This document shows positions 49,326 through 61,352 of a stretch of 64,000 bases of DNA, piece after piece. Origin of the DNA: Dallia pectoralis (taxonomy: Eukaryota; Chordata; Actinopteri; Esociformes; Umbridae); assembly GCA_029465975.1 (NCBI GenBank), contig CM055756.1, positions 4,466,362 to 4,530,361 of the forward strand, given 5' to 3'. The notes under the pieces are model-generated. The model saw only the letters and a list, made by a program, of their open reading frames with translations, did no database searches and was not told the origin of the DNA. Every line of letters starts with the position of its first letter. The stretch's first letter is position 1. A program made the position numbers and the translations under genes.

Positions 49326-49327
<2 letters not shown>

Positions 49328-49422
<95 letters not shown>

Positions 49423-49427
49423 CAGGC

Positions 49428-49461
<34 letters not shown>

Positions 49462-49482
49462 AGGCAGAGAGAGAGAGAGACA

Positions 49483-49513
<31 letters not shown>

Positions 49514-49586
49514 GCAGGCAGAGAGAGAGAGAGACAGAGAGACAGAGAGAGAGCGAGAGAGAGAGAGGCAGGCAGAGAGAGAGACA

Positions 49587-49619
<33 letters not shown>

Positions 49620-49626
49620 GCAGGCA

Positions 49627-49661
<35 letters not shown>

Positions 49662-49731
49662 GCAGGCAGAGAGAGGCAGGCAGAGAGAGAGAGAGACAGA
49701 GAGACAGAGACAGAGAGAGAGAGAGAGAGAC

Positions 49732-49769
<38 letters not shown>

Positions 49770-49811
49770 AGGCAGGCAGACAGAGAGAGAGAGAGAGAGA
49801 GAGAGGCAGGC

Positions 49812-49842
<31 letters not shown>

Positions 49843-49935
49843 CAGAGAGAGAGACAGAGAGAGAGACAGGCAGGCAAAGAGAGAGAGAGAGACAGGCAGG
49901 CAAAGAGAGAGAGAGAGAGAGATTTGCGGAGATGA
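49328..49935. repeat. (GA)n tract flanking the LINE 5' end
   Basis: (GA)n with ggcaggcag and gacaga interruptions, 600 bp. Apparent 200-300 codon frames here are artefacts. Confidence 0.95.
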
Positions 49936-50714
49936 GAGAGTGAGATAAGGGGAGATAGGCAGACGGAAAGAGAGAAAGAGACAGCAAGAAAGGGAGAAAC
50001 AGAAGTAGAGAGGGGGACAGAGAGAGAGACAGAAGCATGCCATGGTCCCCCTGGATAAGTGGATTATATATCTTCACCTGTCCTACAACAGCACCAAGCC
50101 ACAGCACTCACTGTACATCCACCACAGGTCACCTCACAGTGTTGCCTGAGACAGACGACAAGGAGCCATTTCTGAATCCTTATCACTAGAGAGACAACAC
50201 TACTAGATCATCTACTTGTGTCCTCTTATCTTCTCTTTGAACATGCAGTAATTGTCTAACGGGTCGACTCCAGCTACAGCATGTCCTGATCAGACATTTT
50301 CACACCAGACAACGCTGCTGTGTCTCCTAGTAACAACTGAAGTGGAAGTATCTTAAACACTCCATAGGACCAGAGAAAAAGAGACACAACAGAAGCAACA
50401 GATGGAAGCGGGTGTTATTAGCACAGACAGAGAAGAGACACTGATCTGGAGGAAAGAGAGAAAATGGATGGGAGAAAGAAAGGACAGTACTAAAGTAGGA
50501 CAGAGCGCAGGGGATGCCTTATGTCCCAGATCAGTCGTTTACCGCGGGCAGGAAAAACGAGATAGGGATAGAGAGAGAGAGAAAGAGAGTAAACGAGTGG
50601 GCTAAATCTGGAGTCATGAACTATCTCCCCCAGAGCAACATAGCAAATATTGAAGAGGAAGTAATCATCCACTCTCTGAACTGAAACCCAGCATGAGGAG
50701 AGAGGCAGAAGGGC
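49936..50714. other. single-copy sequence, nothing recognised
   Basis: Purine-rich at both ends; no gene or element seen in about 780 bp. Confidence 0.4.
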
Positions 50715-50726
50715 AACACAACCCAA

Positions 50727-51215
50727 TGTGTGTGTGTCAGGAGGTGTGTGTGAGGAGGTGTGTGGTGTGTGTGAGGAGGTGTGTGGTGTGTGTGAGGAGG
50801 TGTGTGGTGTGTGTAAGGAGGTGTGTGGTGTGTGTGAGGAGGTGTGTGGTGTGTGTGTGAGGAGGTGTGTGGTGTGTGTGAGGAGGTGTGTGGTGTGTGT
50901 GTGTGTCAGGAGGTGTGTGTGAGGAGGTGTGTGGTGTGTGTGTGAGGAGGTGTGTGGTGTGTGTGAGGAGGTGTGTGGTGTGTGTGTCAGGAGGTGTGTG
51001 TGAGGAGGTGTGTGGTGAGTGTGTGAGGAGGTGTGTGGTGTGTGTGAGGAGGTGTGTGGTGTGTGTAAGGAGGTGTGTGGTGTGTGTGAGGAGGTGTGTG
51101 GTGTGTGTGAGGAGGTGTGTGGTGTGTGTAAGGAGGTGTGTGGTGTGTGTGAGGAGGTGTGTGGTGTGTGTGAGGAAGTGTGTGTGAGGAGGTGTGTGTG
51201 AGGAGGTGAGAGGGC
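50727..51215. repeat. GT-rich minisatellite (gaggaggtgtgtggtgtgtg)
   Basis: 20- to 22-bp units, about 23 copies, with gtaagg and gtcagg variants. Confidence 0.95.
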
Positions 51216-51324
51216 ATAAAAGAACACAGTTGAGGGAAAGCTAGTGAATGTTTGTTATCAAACAGGCAATTAATGACGAAACATTGTGAACCTTTAAAGG
51301 ATGTGTTGCTGAGAGGAAATGCCA

Positions 51325-51885
51325 CAGACACACAGACACACAGACATACAGACACACAGACGTACAGACACACAAACATACAGACATACAGACACACAGA
51401 CATACAAACGTACAGACACAAAAACATACAGACGTGCAGACACAAGATACACAGACATACAGACATACAGACACACAAACACACAGACATACAGACACAC
51501 AGACGTACAGACACACAAACATACAGACATACAGACACACAGACATACAAACGTACAGACACAAAAACATACAGACGTGCAGACACAAGATACACAGACA
51601 TACAGACATACAGACACACAAACATACAGACGTACAGACACACAGACATACAAACATACAAACATACAGACACACAGACATACACACAAATACACAGACA
51701 CACACACAGACACACAGATACACAGACATACAGATATACAGACACACAGACACACAGACAGACACACACACAGACACACAGACACACACAGACACACACA
51801 GAGACACACAGAGACGCACAGACACACACACAGACATACAGACACACAGACCACCACAGACACACACAGACACACAGGACTTCAC
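51325..51885. repeat. CA-rich minisatellite (acagacacacagacatacag)
   Basis: 8- to 10-bp steps of acagacat/acagacac; a block of about 150 bp (acgtacagacacaaaaacat with acgtgcagacacaagataca) is duplicated at about 51411 and 51553. Confidence 0.94.
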
Positions 51886-52332
51886 TGTGTTCTCCCAATT
51901 CATTTACACTGTGGCAGTATATCAATAATCTTCTAAAAATGTAATCAAATCAACATGTTCCAGTGCAACAATATGATAAGTGCAAATATGTGCAATGGGA
52001 GTCATTTGTCCAGCAACAAGCAACATAGTCTGATAAAAACCATATCCATGATGTAAAACGCTCTTTTTTAAAGATACATATCTTGACTAACCCTACACAT
52101 TTTAGAGCAGACGTGTAAATGGAGTTTATATGTGCAGCATTGATGAGTAGAATCCCTATCATATCTTTGAAAGCAAGTGGTTTTGGTGACATGGCACAAC
52201 AATTAAACAGAACTTGAAGGGACCCATTTGACTCAAAATACCAACGTTTACAACCAGCTGAAATGAAACCACTCGATCGATACATGTGTACAGCTTGGTG
52301 AAAAAAATCAATACATGAATATACCGTACATA
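51886..52332. other. single-copy sequence, nothing recognised
   Basis: About 450 bp, AT-rich, no gene or element recognised. Confidence 0.4.
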
Positions 52333-52520
52333 CAGTGGGCACCATAATTCATAGGACTGAGACAAATTTCTGTCATTTTGGTTCTGTTCTCTATGAGCTT
52401 CAAAGGATACTGTGACAATGAGGGTGAGGTTTGGACCGTCGGCTTTAATTTCAGGGTATTTTCACACATGCCGGATGATTCTTCTAGAAATAACAGAACC
52501 AGAACAACAACACAATGGTC
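52333..52520 (+). mobile_element. Tc1-like terminal repeat remnant
   Basis: Begins tacagtgggcaccataattc and continues through ctgtcattttggttctgt and ttcagggtattttcacac, resembling the terminal inverted region of a very common fish Tc1 family. No second end or transposase found. Confidence 0.55.
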
Positions 52521-52606
52521 CCTCTCCAATGAATGATGACTCTCACTGTATACAGCTGGGCAGATACAGGGGCAGTGATCATATTCGTTTCTGAAGGAGT
52601 AAAGGG

Positions 52607-53872
52607 GAATGACACTGACTACAGTTACAGTATTTCCGGGTGTGATGACACTGACTACAGTTACAGTATTTCTGGGTGTGATGACACTAACTAGAGTTAC
52701 AGTATTTCCGGGTGTGATGACACTAACTAGAGTTACAGTATTTCTGGGTGTGATGACACTGACTACAGTTACAGTATTTCTGGGTGTGATGACACTGACT
52801 ACAGTTACAGTATTTCTGGGTGTGATGACACTGACTACAGTTACAGTATTTCTGGGTGTGATGACACTGACTACAGTTACAGTATTTCTGGGTGTGATGA
52901 CACTGACTACAGTTACAGTATTTCTGGGTGTGATGACACCGACTACAGTTACAGTATTTCTGGGTGTGATGACACTGACTACAGTTACAGTATTTCTGGG
53001 TGTGATGACACTGACTACAGTTACAGTATTTCTGGGTGTGATGACACTGACTACAGTTACAGTATTTCTGGGTGTGATGACACTGACTACAGTTACAGTA
53101 TTTCTGGGTGTGATGACACTGACTACAGTTACAGTATTTCTGGGTGTGATGACACCGACTACAGTTACAGTATTTCTGGGTGTGATGACACTGACTACAG
53201 TTACAGTATTTCTGGGTGTGATGACACCGACTACAGTTACAGTATTTCTGGGTGTGATGACACTGACTACAGTTACAGTATTTCTGGGTGTGATGACACT
53301 GACTACAGTTACAGTATTTCTGGGTGTGATGACACTGACTACAGTTACAGTATTTCTGGGTGTGATGACTTTGACTACAGTTACAGTATTTCTGGGTGTG
53401 ATGACACTGACTACAGTTACAGTATTTCTGGGTGTGATGACACTGACTACAGTTACAGTATTTCTGGGTGTGATGACTTTGACTACAGTTACAGTATTTC
53501 TGGGTGTGATGACACTGACTACAGTTACAGTATTTCTGGGTGTGATGACTTTGACTACAGTTACAGTATTTCTGGGTGTGATGACACCGACTACAGTTAC
53601 AGTATTTCTGGGTGTGATGACACTGACTACAGTTACAGTATTTCTGGGTGTGATGACACTGACTACAGTTACAGTATTTCTGGGTGTGATGACACTGACT
53701 ACAGTTACAGTATTTCTGGGTGTGATGACACTGACTACAGTTACAGTATTTCTGGGTGTGATGACACTGACTACAGTTACAGTATTTCTGGGTGTGATGA
53801 CACTAACTAGAGTTACAGTATTTCTGGGTGTGATGACACTGACTACAGTTACAGTATTTCTGGGTGTGATAA
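52607..53872. repeat. 36-bp minisatellite, 35 copies
   Basis: Unit contains gactacagttacagtatttc and tgggtgtgatgacact, highly homogeneous; variants acaccg, actttg and actaactag occur singly. A 425-codon frame results from the 36-bp period and has no coding support. Confidence 0.97.
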
Positions 53873-54386
53873 AGCTTGTAGTATAAGTATGACAGAACGT
53901 ACATGCATAATAACCCCCCCCCTCATCAGTTGTCTGATGATGGGGAAATCCAGGTTTACACCAGATTCCTCACACATGTACAATATCTTGTTTTTCTGTG
54001 CTAATAGCACACCTTTTTCCGTATGTGTACTACGCAGAAAGGCACAAGCAACATGGATGATAAACTCATTTCCGCTGTGCCCAAGTGCGCCCCTCTTCCT
54101 GAGCAAAGCTCTGATTGCTACCGGCAACAATTATCTTCCTCAAAGTTGTCCTCGTGGTGGACTGACCAGAACGGTTATGCCCGCAGATATATAAACCTTT
54201 CCCACACAAATGACTACATCTTCGAGGTATACAATAAATGGACAATCTAATGGAGTCATTCATGTTTTTATATATTAATATAATATATATTTAATTGTAT
54301 CGAGCTATTGAGGAATCTACCACAAATGACTTAAATATGAATGTGTTTTATTAAATAGCCATTGGAATGTGTATACAAAATATCAT
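53873..54386. other. single-copy sequence, nothing recognised
   Basis: About 500 bp; short frames without recognisable family. Confidence 0.4.
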
Positions 54387-55830
54387 TACCGTTCAAAAGT
54401 TTGTGGTCACTTAGAAAAGTAATTTTCTGTCAATTAAAACAACATAACTTCAAATGAATCAGAAAAGCATTGTCAATGTTGTAAATGACCATTGCAGGTG
54501 GTTTTTAATGGGATACCTGCACGGGCTTCATTATCAGCATTATCATGGCACGTTGGCATGTTTGCTAATCCAAGTATGTCATTAGAAAAGGCAATGACGT
54601 TAGCAATTACATTAGCAATTACGTTAGCACAGCTGAGAGCTGTTGTACTGATCAAAGAAGCAATACAACGTGCTATCTTTAGACTAGATTAGCATCCAGA
54701 GCATGAGAAATCAGCTGAAAATTGTCAGCCTATTCTTATCCTGAGAAATAAAGACTATTCAATGCGAGAAATTGCCAAAAATCTGAAGGTCCAATCTGGC
54801 TTTTAACACAATGGATAGAGAAGTGGGAGCCCCCTGTGCACAATTTAGCAAGTGTCTAGTTTAAGAAAGAGAAGCCTCGCAGGTCCTCAACTGGCAGCTT
54901 TATTTAATAACACCTGCAAAACACCAGTATCAACGTTAACTGTGAAGAGGCGACTTTGGGATGCCGGCTTTCTAGACAGAGTTGCATTGAAAATGCCTTA
55001 TCTCAGACTGGCCAATGAAAAGAAAAAAGACAAAAGAAAGATTGGGGAAAAAGTGCTATGGACAGGCAAATCTAAGTTTGCGGAGTTGGGTTTATGTAAC
55101 GAAGAAGAACATTTGTGAGACCCAGACCAAATGAACTGTTGCTGGAGGACTACTTGATGCCATCAGTTAAGCATGGTGGAGGCAATGTGCTGATCTGGGG
55201 GTGCTTTGTTATTTGTAAAGTGGGAGATTTATACAGGTGTAACAAGAGGGAGAGGAGACCGATAGGCACCTTTATGGTGACCTAGAGGTTATTTCGGAAT
55301 ATGAGGGTGTCTTTGTATTTCTATATTGTTTTTTGGTGCATAGTTGCACTGCGTTGGCTCTATTTGGGAGCCCTATTTAGGAGCCCTATTTAGGTTCACT
55401 GTTTGTGAGCAGGGATGACAACAGGGAAGAAGGTATCTTGAATTTGCAACCCGATATCAAACCCTGTGGATGGAGCTTGATATTAGCATGTTTCCTTCAA
55501 CAACAGAACAATGACCCAAAGCACAGCTCCAAACCATGCATTAAATATTTAGGGAAGACGCAGTCAGCTGGTATTCTGTCTATAATTGAGTTGCCAGCAT
55601 TTTATCTGTGTAGCATAGCATGTCACCATATCACCAAATCTCAACCGTATCGAGCTGATTGCCTGTATGGTACATAAGAAATGCCCATCAAATGTATTCA
55701 ACTAGTGAGAGGTGCCTCAGAAAACATGGAGCGAAATCTCCTCAAGTAATATCAACTAGAATGTCAAAGGTTCGGCATGGATGTAAAACCTGCAAAAAGA
55801 GGGTATAAAAAAACGTAGGAAACTTAGTAT
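54387..55830 (+). mobile_element. Tc1-family element remnant, interrupted by a solo LTR
   Basis: The left end ttaccgttcaaaagtttgtg and the following 400 bp match the terminal and 5' region of a common fish Tc1. Transposase pieces follow: a block in the 54852-55118 frame (RKRSLAGPQLAALFNNTCKT, VKRRLWDAGFLDRVA), the HGGGNVLIWGCF region at about 55175-55207, and QQNNDPKHSSK...LGKTQSAGILSI at about 55500-55590. Stops and indels abound. A 183-bp solo LTR sits inside at 55238. Confidence 0.85.
55238..55420. mobile_element. solo LTR nested in the Tc1 remnant
   Basis: 183 bp starting TGTAACAAG and ending GGATGACA (TG...CA borders), flanked by the 5-bp duplication ACAGG at 55233-55237 and 55421-55425. 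On either side the Tc1 coding sequence continues without loss. Contains a short internal duplication of gagccctatttagg. Confidence 0.75.
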
Positions 55831-56734
55831 GTACGCAGGTAAAATAAGCAAAAATGTGCTTTTCAGAAACTATACAACTGAAGTGCAAGTTACAAAAGTA
55901 ATTAATATATCGATATATTATAGTGAAAAGATCACCTGGTCAGCCAATTGAAATGGTGTTAAATACACACAGATTTATTTCCTCAGATGAATAATCGACT
56001 CTCCCATTAATGTAAGCATGACACATTGTTATTCTGACTGACATTTTATTTACTCTCTCTTATCCGGAAATCTGTCTGTTAAGCAGATGTATTTTTTCCG
56101 ATTTACATTCCAAGACTTCCTGTCAAACCTTCTGGTAAATGTACAGTTGGTTCCGCACCATTAGTTTAGGGTGAATGATAACCACCAAACAAATGGGCCA
56201 CGCTAGTGTGTATTAAAGGGGTTTTAGTAAACAACAAAGACATAAGGCGTTTTTATAGTAAAGCGATCAACAGTAGAACAACTTGTTGACAACACCGTAG
56301 ACTAAAGCTGTGCAGTTTTTCCATATTATTGACTCGCTCTTTTCACTCAACTTCTTGTCTGCTCCACTGGAATGTTGATGCTCATCCAATCCCTTGGTTC
56401 TTAACGTTAACTGGACCAATCAAAAGCGACGGTTTCTTATGGCCCTAACCCTTGGCCTTCTGCTGTCAAACAAGAATGAAACGGTTTGTTGCTAAAGAAT
56501 CTCTTCATTTCGCGATCTCTGGTCTCTTGGCTCGCACTCTTGCTAATCAGATGTCTTCTCTGTCCTGGCACTCAGTCAGTGTACCCCAGCCTTGCTATGA
56601 AACTTTGACCGTAGTGTTAGAAACTATGAGTCAGAAACAATGTTGTTTGTTTGACGGTCAGTGTCGTTGGCCTTGTCGGTCACGATGTGAACGTGTGATC
56701 CGTTTGCCTGTCGATCAGTGTGAGCGGTTGATGC
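55831..56734. other. single-copy sequence, nothing recognised
   Basis: About 900 bp; a 97-codon frame at 56452-56745 has no recognisable family and runs into the next array. Confidence 0.4.
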
Positions 56735-57272
56735 TGTGTTTCTGATCTACCTAGTTCTATGTGTTGGTGTGTTTCTGATCTACCTAGTGCTATGTGTTGC
56801 TGTGTTTCTGATCTACCTAGTTCTATGTGTTGGTGTGTTTCTGATCTACCTAGTTCTATGTGTTGGTGTGTTTCTGATCTACCTAGTTCTATGTGTTGGT
56901 GTATTTCTGATCTATCTAGTTCTATGTGTTGCTGTGTTTCTGATCTACCTAGTTCTATGTGTTGCTGTGTTTCTGATCTACCTAGTTCTATGTGTTGCTG
57001 TGTTTCTGATCTACCTAGTTCTATGTGTTGCTGTGTTTCTGATCTACCTAGTTCTATGTGTTGCTGTGTTTCTGATCTACCTAGTTCTATGTGTTGCTGT
57101 GTTTCTGATCTACCTAGTTCTATGTGTTGCTGTGTTTCTGATCTACCTAGTTCTATGTGTTGCTGTGTTTCTGATCTACCTAGTTCTATGTGTTGCTGTG
57201 TTTCTGATCTACCTAGTTCTATGTGTTGGTGTGTTTCTGATCTACCTAGTGCTATGTGTTGGTGTGGTGTGT
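56735..57272. repeat. 33-bp minisatellite, 16 copies
   Basis: Unit contains tgtttctgatctacctagtt and ctatgtgttgctg/ctatgtgttggtg. The ggtg and gctg variants are clustered: ggtg at both ends, gctg in the middle. Confidence 0.96.
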
Positions 57273-58714
57273 AGGTGGTGAGCACAACCCTGTATGCTAC
57301 AGAGGATTTCAGCTTAGTTTGTTGACATGCCAGAGCCACTTGAAGTACAGAGACGCTGTCATGACAGGATGCCCACACACTGACACATAATAGGCAAGAC
57401 AAAGCGGCAACACTGGTCTCGCATTGAAATACACCCATGTAGTAGTGGAGGTGTGGGGAGAAAGAAATGCAGAGTACACATTAACATGCACCCATCTCTC
57501 TCACCCCTCCCTCATCCCTCCCTCTCCCCTCACCCCTCCCCCGTCTCTCTCATCCCTCCCCTCATCTTTCCCTCCCCCACATCTCTTTCCCTCTCCGCCC
57601 ACATATTCACAGCTAATATATGCCTGTATATGATTCATCAATAGTTTCATCGATAGTATAACTTTCTCTTCTGCTTTGTTAATTACACAGCTCATTTCTT
57701 TCTCTCTCTCTCTCTCTCTCTTCCTCCCTCTCCCTCTCATCCTCTCATTGTTTCATCAAGTCTCAACGCCTATCTCCATCTTTGTGGGCAGTGATCAGTG
57801 TTCACCCCGTGGGCTCGTATAATAAAGAAAGAAGATAAAGACATCCTTATTCGTCAGTACATCAACTTGTTTAACTCTAAAATACCTTCCCACAAGGACC
57901 CGCTAAACCACATGTTAGTGTGTGTGTGGGGTTGTGTGTGTGTGTGGGGTTGTGTGTGTGTGTGAGGTTGTGTGTGTGGTTGTGTGGGTGTGTGTTTGGG
58001 GTTGTGATAAAAAAAAATATTGACTCAGTCATACATCATTTGTAAAATACAGATAAATAAAGATAAGTAGTAAATGGAAAAAGTGTTCCATATATTTTAT
58101 TCTTAAACAAAAGGCTTTAACGTAATGACGGAAAACACAGTATGCAGACGTCTCTGCCAGTCAACAAAGAATCCCATGGCAAAATGTCTACGTTTGGATT
58201 TCGGCTTAACTACCTAAAGAATCAAAGACAATCTCATGTGCATTACAGAACCACACCTGACAACAGCGCTAGATGCCAGAGCACTGAAAATAAAGGCTAA
58301 CTAGCACTATTCCTGCCTCTGGCACAGTGGTTCAGGTCCCTGCAGGACAACATGAGTGTGACTCCTGGCTGCAGTATCCTGATGATGTCTGCTGGTCCAG
58401 CATGTGGTGGAACAAACTGCCAGCGCTGCCTGGGGAAGACAAGTGGGGCGTCTGACAGGGCTGCCTTGTCTTGTTGCACTCTAGCATCTCATTGAGTCAA
58501 AAGTGGGGAATATATTCTCCTCAAGTGTGTGTGTGTGTGTGTGTACACCAGATTAGCAAACTGGCGTGAAAATTATTTTTGAAGACACTTTTAACTTCGA
58601 TTTTGGACTTCCAATTTAGTTTATTTCTATAAAAAACTTTGGGAGAAAAACTAAAAATATTTCTCATATAATTAATATTTCCCTCACATGTACATTATTA
58701 TTCACTCTGTCAGA
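57273..58714. other. single-copy sequence with CT-, GT- and other simple tracts
   Basis: CT-rich at 57490-57600 and 57695-57745, GT-rich at 57918-58000 and 58525-58545. No gene seen. Confidence 0.4.
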
Positions 58715-58715
58715 T

Positions 58716-61352
58716 TGATATGTACCTAACACCCTGTCATATTAATGTGTACCTAACACCCTGTCACATTAATGTGTACGTAACACCCAGTCATATTAAT
58801 GTGTACCTAACACCCTGTCATATTAATGTGTACCCAACACCCTGTCACATTAATGTGTACCTAACACCCTGTCACATTAATGTGTACCCAACACCCTGTC
58901 ATATTGATGTGTACCTAACACCCAGTCATATTAATGTGTACCTAACACCCAGTCATATTAATGTGTACCTAACACCCAGTCATATTAATGTGTACCTAAC
59001 ACCCTTTCATATTGATTTGTACCTAACACCCTGCCATGTTAATGTGTACCTAACACCCTGTCATATTAATGTGTACCTAACACCCTGTCATATTAATGTG
59101 TACCTAACACCCTGTCATATTAATGTGTACCTAACACCGTCATATTAATGTGTACCTAACACCCTGTCATATTAATGTGTACCTAACACCCTGTCATATT
59201 AATGAGTACCTAACACCATCATATTAATGTGTACCTAACAACCTGTCACATTAATGTGTACCTAACAACATGTCACATTAATGTGTACCTAACACCCTGT
59301 CATAATAATGTGTACCTAACACACTGTCATATTAATGTGTACCTAACACCCTGTCATATTAATGTGTACCTAACACCCTGTCATATTAATGTGTACCTAA
59401 CACCCTGTCATATTAATGTGTACCTAACACCCTGTCATATTAATGTGTACCTAACACCCAGTCATATTAATGTGTACCTAACACCCTGTCACATTAATGT
59501 GTACCTAACACCCTGTCACATTAATGTGTACCCAACACCCTGTCACATTAATGTGTACCTAACAACCTGTCATATTAATGTGTACGTAACACCGTCACAT
59601 TAATGTGTACCTAACACCCTGTCATATTAATGTGTACCTAACACCCAGTCATATTAATGTGTACCTAACAACCTGTCATATTAATGTGTACGTAACACCG
59701 TCACATTAATGTGTACCTAACACCCTGTCATATTAATGTGTACCTAACACCGTCATATAAATGTGTACCTAACAACCTGTCACATTAACATGTACCTAAC
59801 ACCCTGTGACGTTAATGTGTACCTAACACCCTGTCATATTAACGTGTACCTAACACCCTGTCACATTAACATGTACCTAACACCCTGTGACGTTAATGTG
59901 TACCTAACACCCTGTCATATTAACGTGTACCTAACACCCAGTCATATTAACGTGTACCTAACACCCAGTCATATTAATGTGTACCTAACAACCTGTCATA
60001 TTAATGTGTACGTAACACCCTGTCATATTAATGTGTACGTAACACCGTCACATTAATGTGTACCTAACACCCTGTCATATTAATGTGTACCTAACACCGT
60101 CATATAAATGTGTACCTAACAACCTGTCACATTAATGTGTACCTAACACCCTGTCACATTGACATGTACCTAACACCCTGTGACGTTAATGTGTACCTAA
60201 CACCCTGTCATATTAACGTGTACCTAACACCCTGTCACATTAACATGTACCTAACACCCTGTGACGTTAATGTGTACCTAACACCCTGTCATATTAACGT
60301 GTACCTAACACCCGGTCATATTAATGTGTACCTAACACCCTGTCATATTAATGTGTACCTAACACCCTGTCATATTAATGTGTACCTAACACCCTGTCAT
60401 ATTAATGTGTACCTAACACCCTGTCACATTAATGTGTACCCAACACCCTGTCACATTAATGTGTACCTAACAACCTGTCATATTAATGTGTACGTAACAC
60501 CGTCACATTAATGTGTACCTAACACCCTGTCATATTAATGTGTACCTAACACCCAGTCATATTAATGTGTACCTAACAACCTGTCATATTAATGTGTACG
60601 TAACACCGTCACATTAATGTGTACCTAACACCCTGTCATATTAATGTGTACCTAACACCGTCATATAAATGTGTACCTAACAACCTGTCACATTAACATG
60701 TACCTAACACCCTGTGACGTTAATGTGTACCTAACACCCTGTCATATTAATGTGTACCTAACACCATGTCATATTAACGTGTACCTAACACCCTGTCACA
60801 TTAACATGTACCTAACACCCTGTCATATTAACGTGTACCTAACACCCAGTCATATTAATGTGTACCTAACAACCTGTCATATTAATGTGTACGTAACACC
60901 GTCACATTAATGTGTACCTAACACCCTGTCATATTAATGTGTACCTAACACCCAGTCATATTAATGTGTACCTAACACCGTCATATAAATGTGTACCTAA
61001 CAACCTGTCACATTAATGTGTACCCAACACCCTGTCATATTGATGTGTACCTAACACCCAGTCATATTAATGTGCACCTAACACCGTCATATAAATGTGT
61101 ACCTAACAACCTGTCACATTAATGTGTACCTAACACCCTGTCACATTGATATGTACCTAACACCCTGTGACGTTAATGTGTACCTAACACCCTGTCATAT
61201 TAACGTGTACCTAACACCCTGTCACATTAACATGTACCTAACACCCTGTCATATTAACGTGTACCTAACACCCTGTCACATTAACATGTACCTAACACCC
61301 TGTGACGTTAATGTGTACCTAACACCCTGTCATATTAACGTGTACCTAACAC
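58716..61352. repeat. 27-bp minisatellite, about 97 copies, with higher-order blocks
   Basis: Unit gtgtacctaacaccctgtca plus tattaat, with variants cacatta, ccagtca, aacctgtca, gacgtta and shortened caccgtca units. A marker block (caccgtcatataaatgtgta then cctaacaacctgtcac) recurs at about 59750, 60097, 60658, 60978 and 61084. 27 bp is a multiple of 3, so frames alternate open until a shortened unit shifts them. Confidence 0.97.

Larger units (their letters stand above)
45119..49327 (-). mobile_element. Tx1-clade non-LTR retrotransposon inside a (TC)n microsatellite, defective
   Basis: On the minus strand a 5' UTR (49327-49150), an ORF1 with a CCHC knuckle and an ORF2 with reverse transcriptase run in order and end at a short 3' UTR with AATAAA. 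No poly(A) tail follows: the element joins (TC)n directly at both ends. Element length is about 4.2 kb because the endonuclease region is missing. Frameshifts, a stop and a 35-bp duplication make it non-functional. ORF content and motifs match Tx1-type (Tx1L) elements of fish. Confidence 0.88.

Noticed and set aside
49108..50107. Arg/Glu- or Ser/Leu-rich frames over the GA tract
   Set aside because: Artefacts of (GA)n; they change identity with every frame and merge into the LINE 5' region.
52609..53886. 425-codon plus-strand frame with a 12-residue repeat
   Set aside because: Pure product of a 36-bp minisatellite without stops; no unique sequence at either end resembles a protein.
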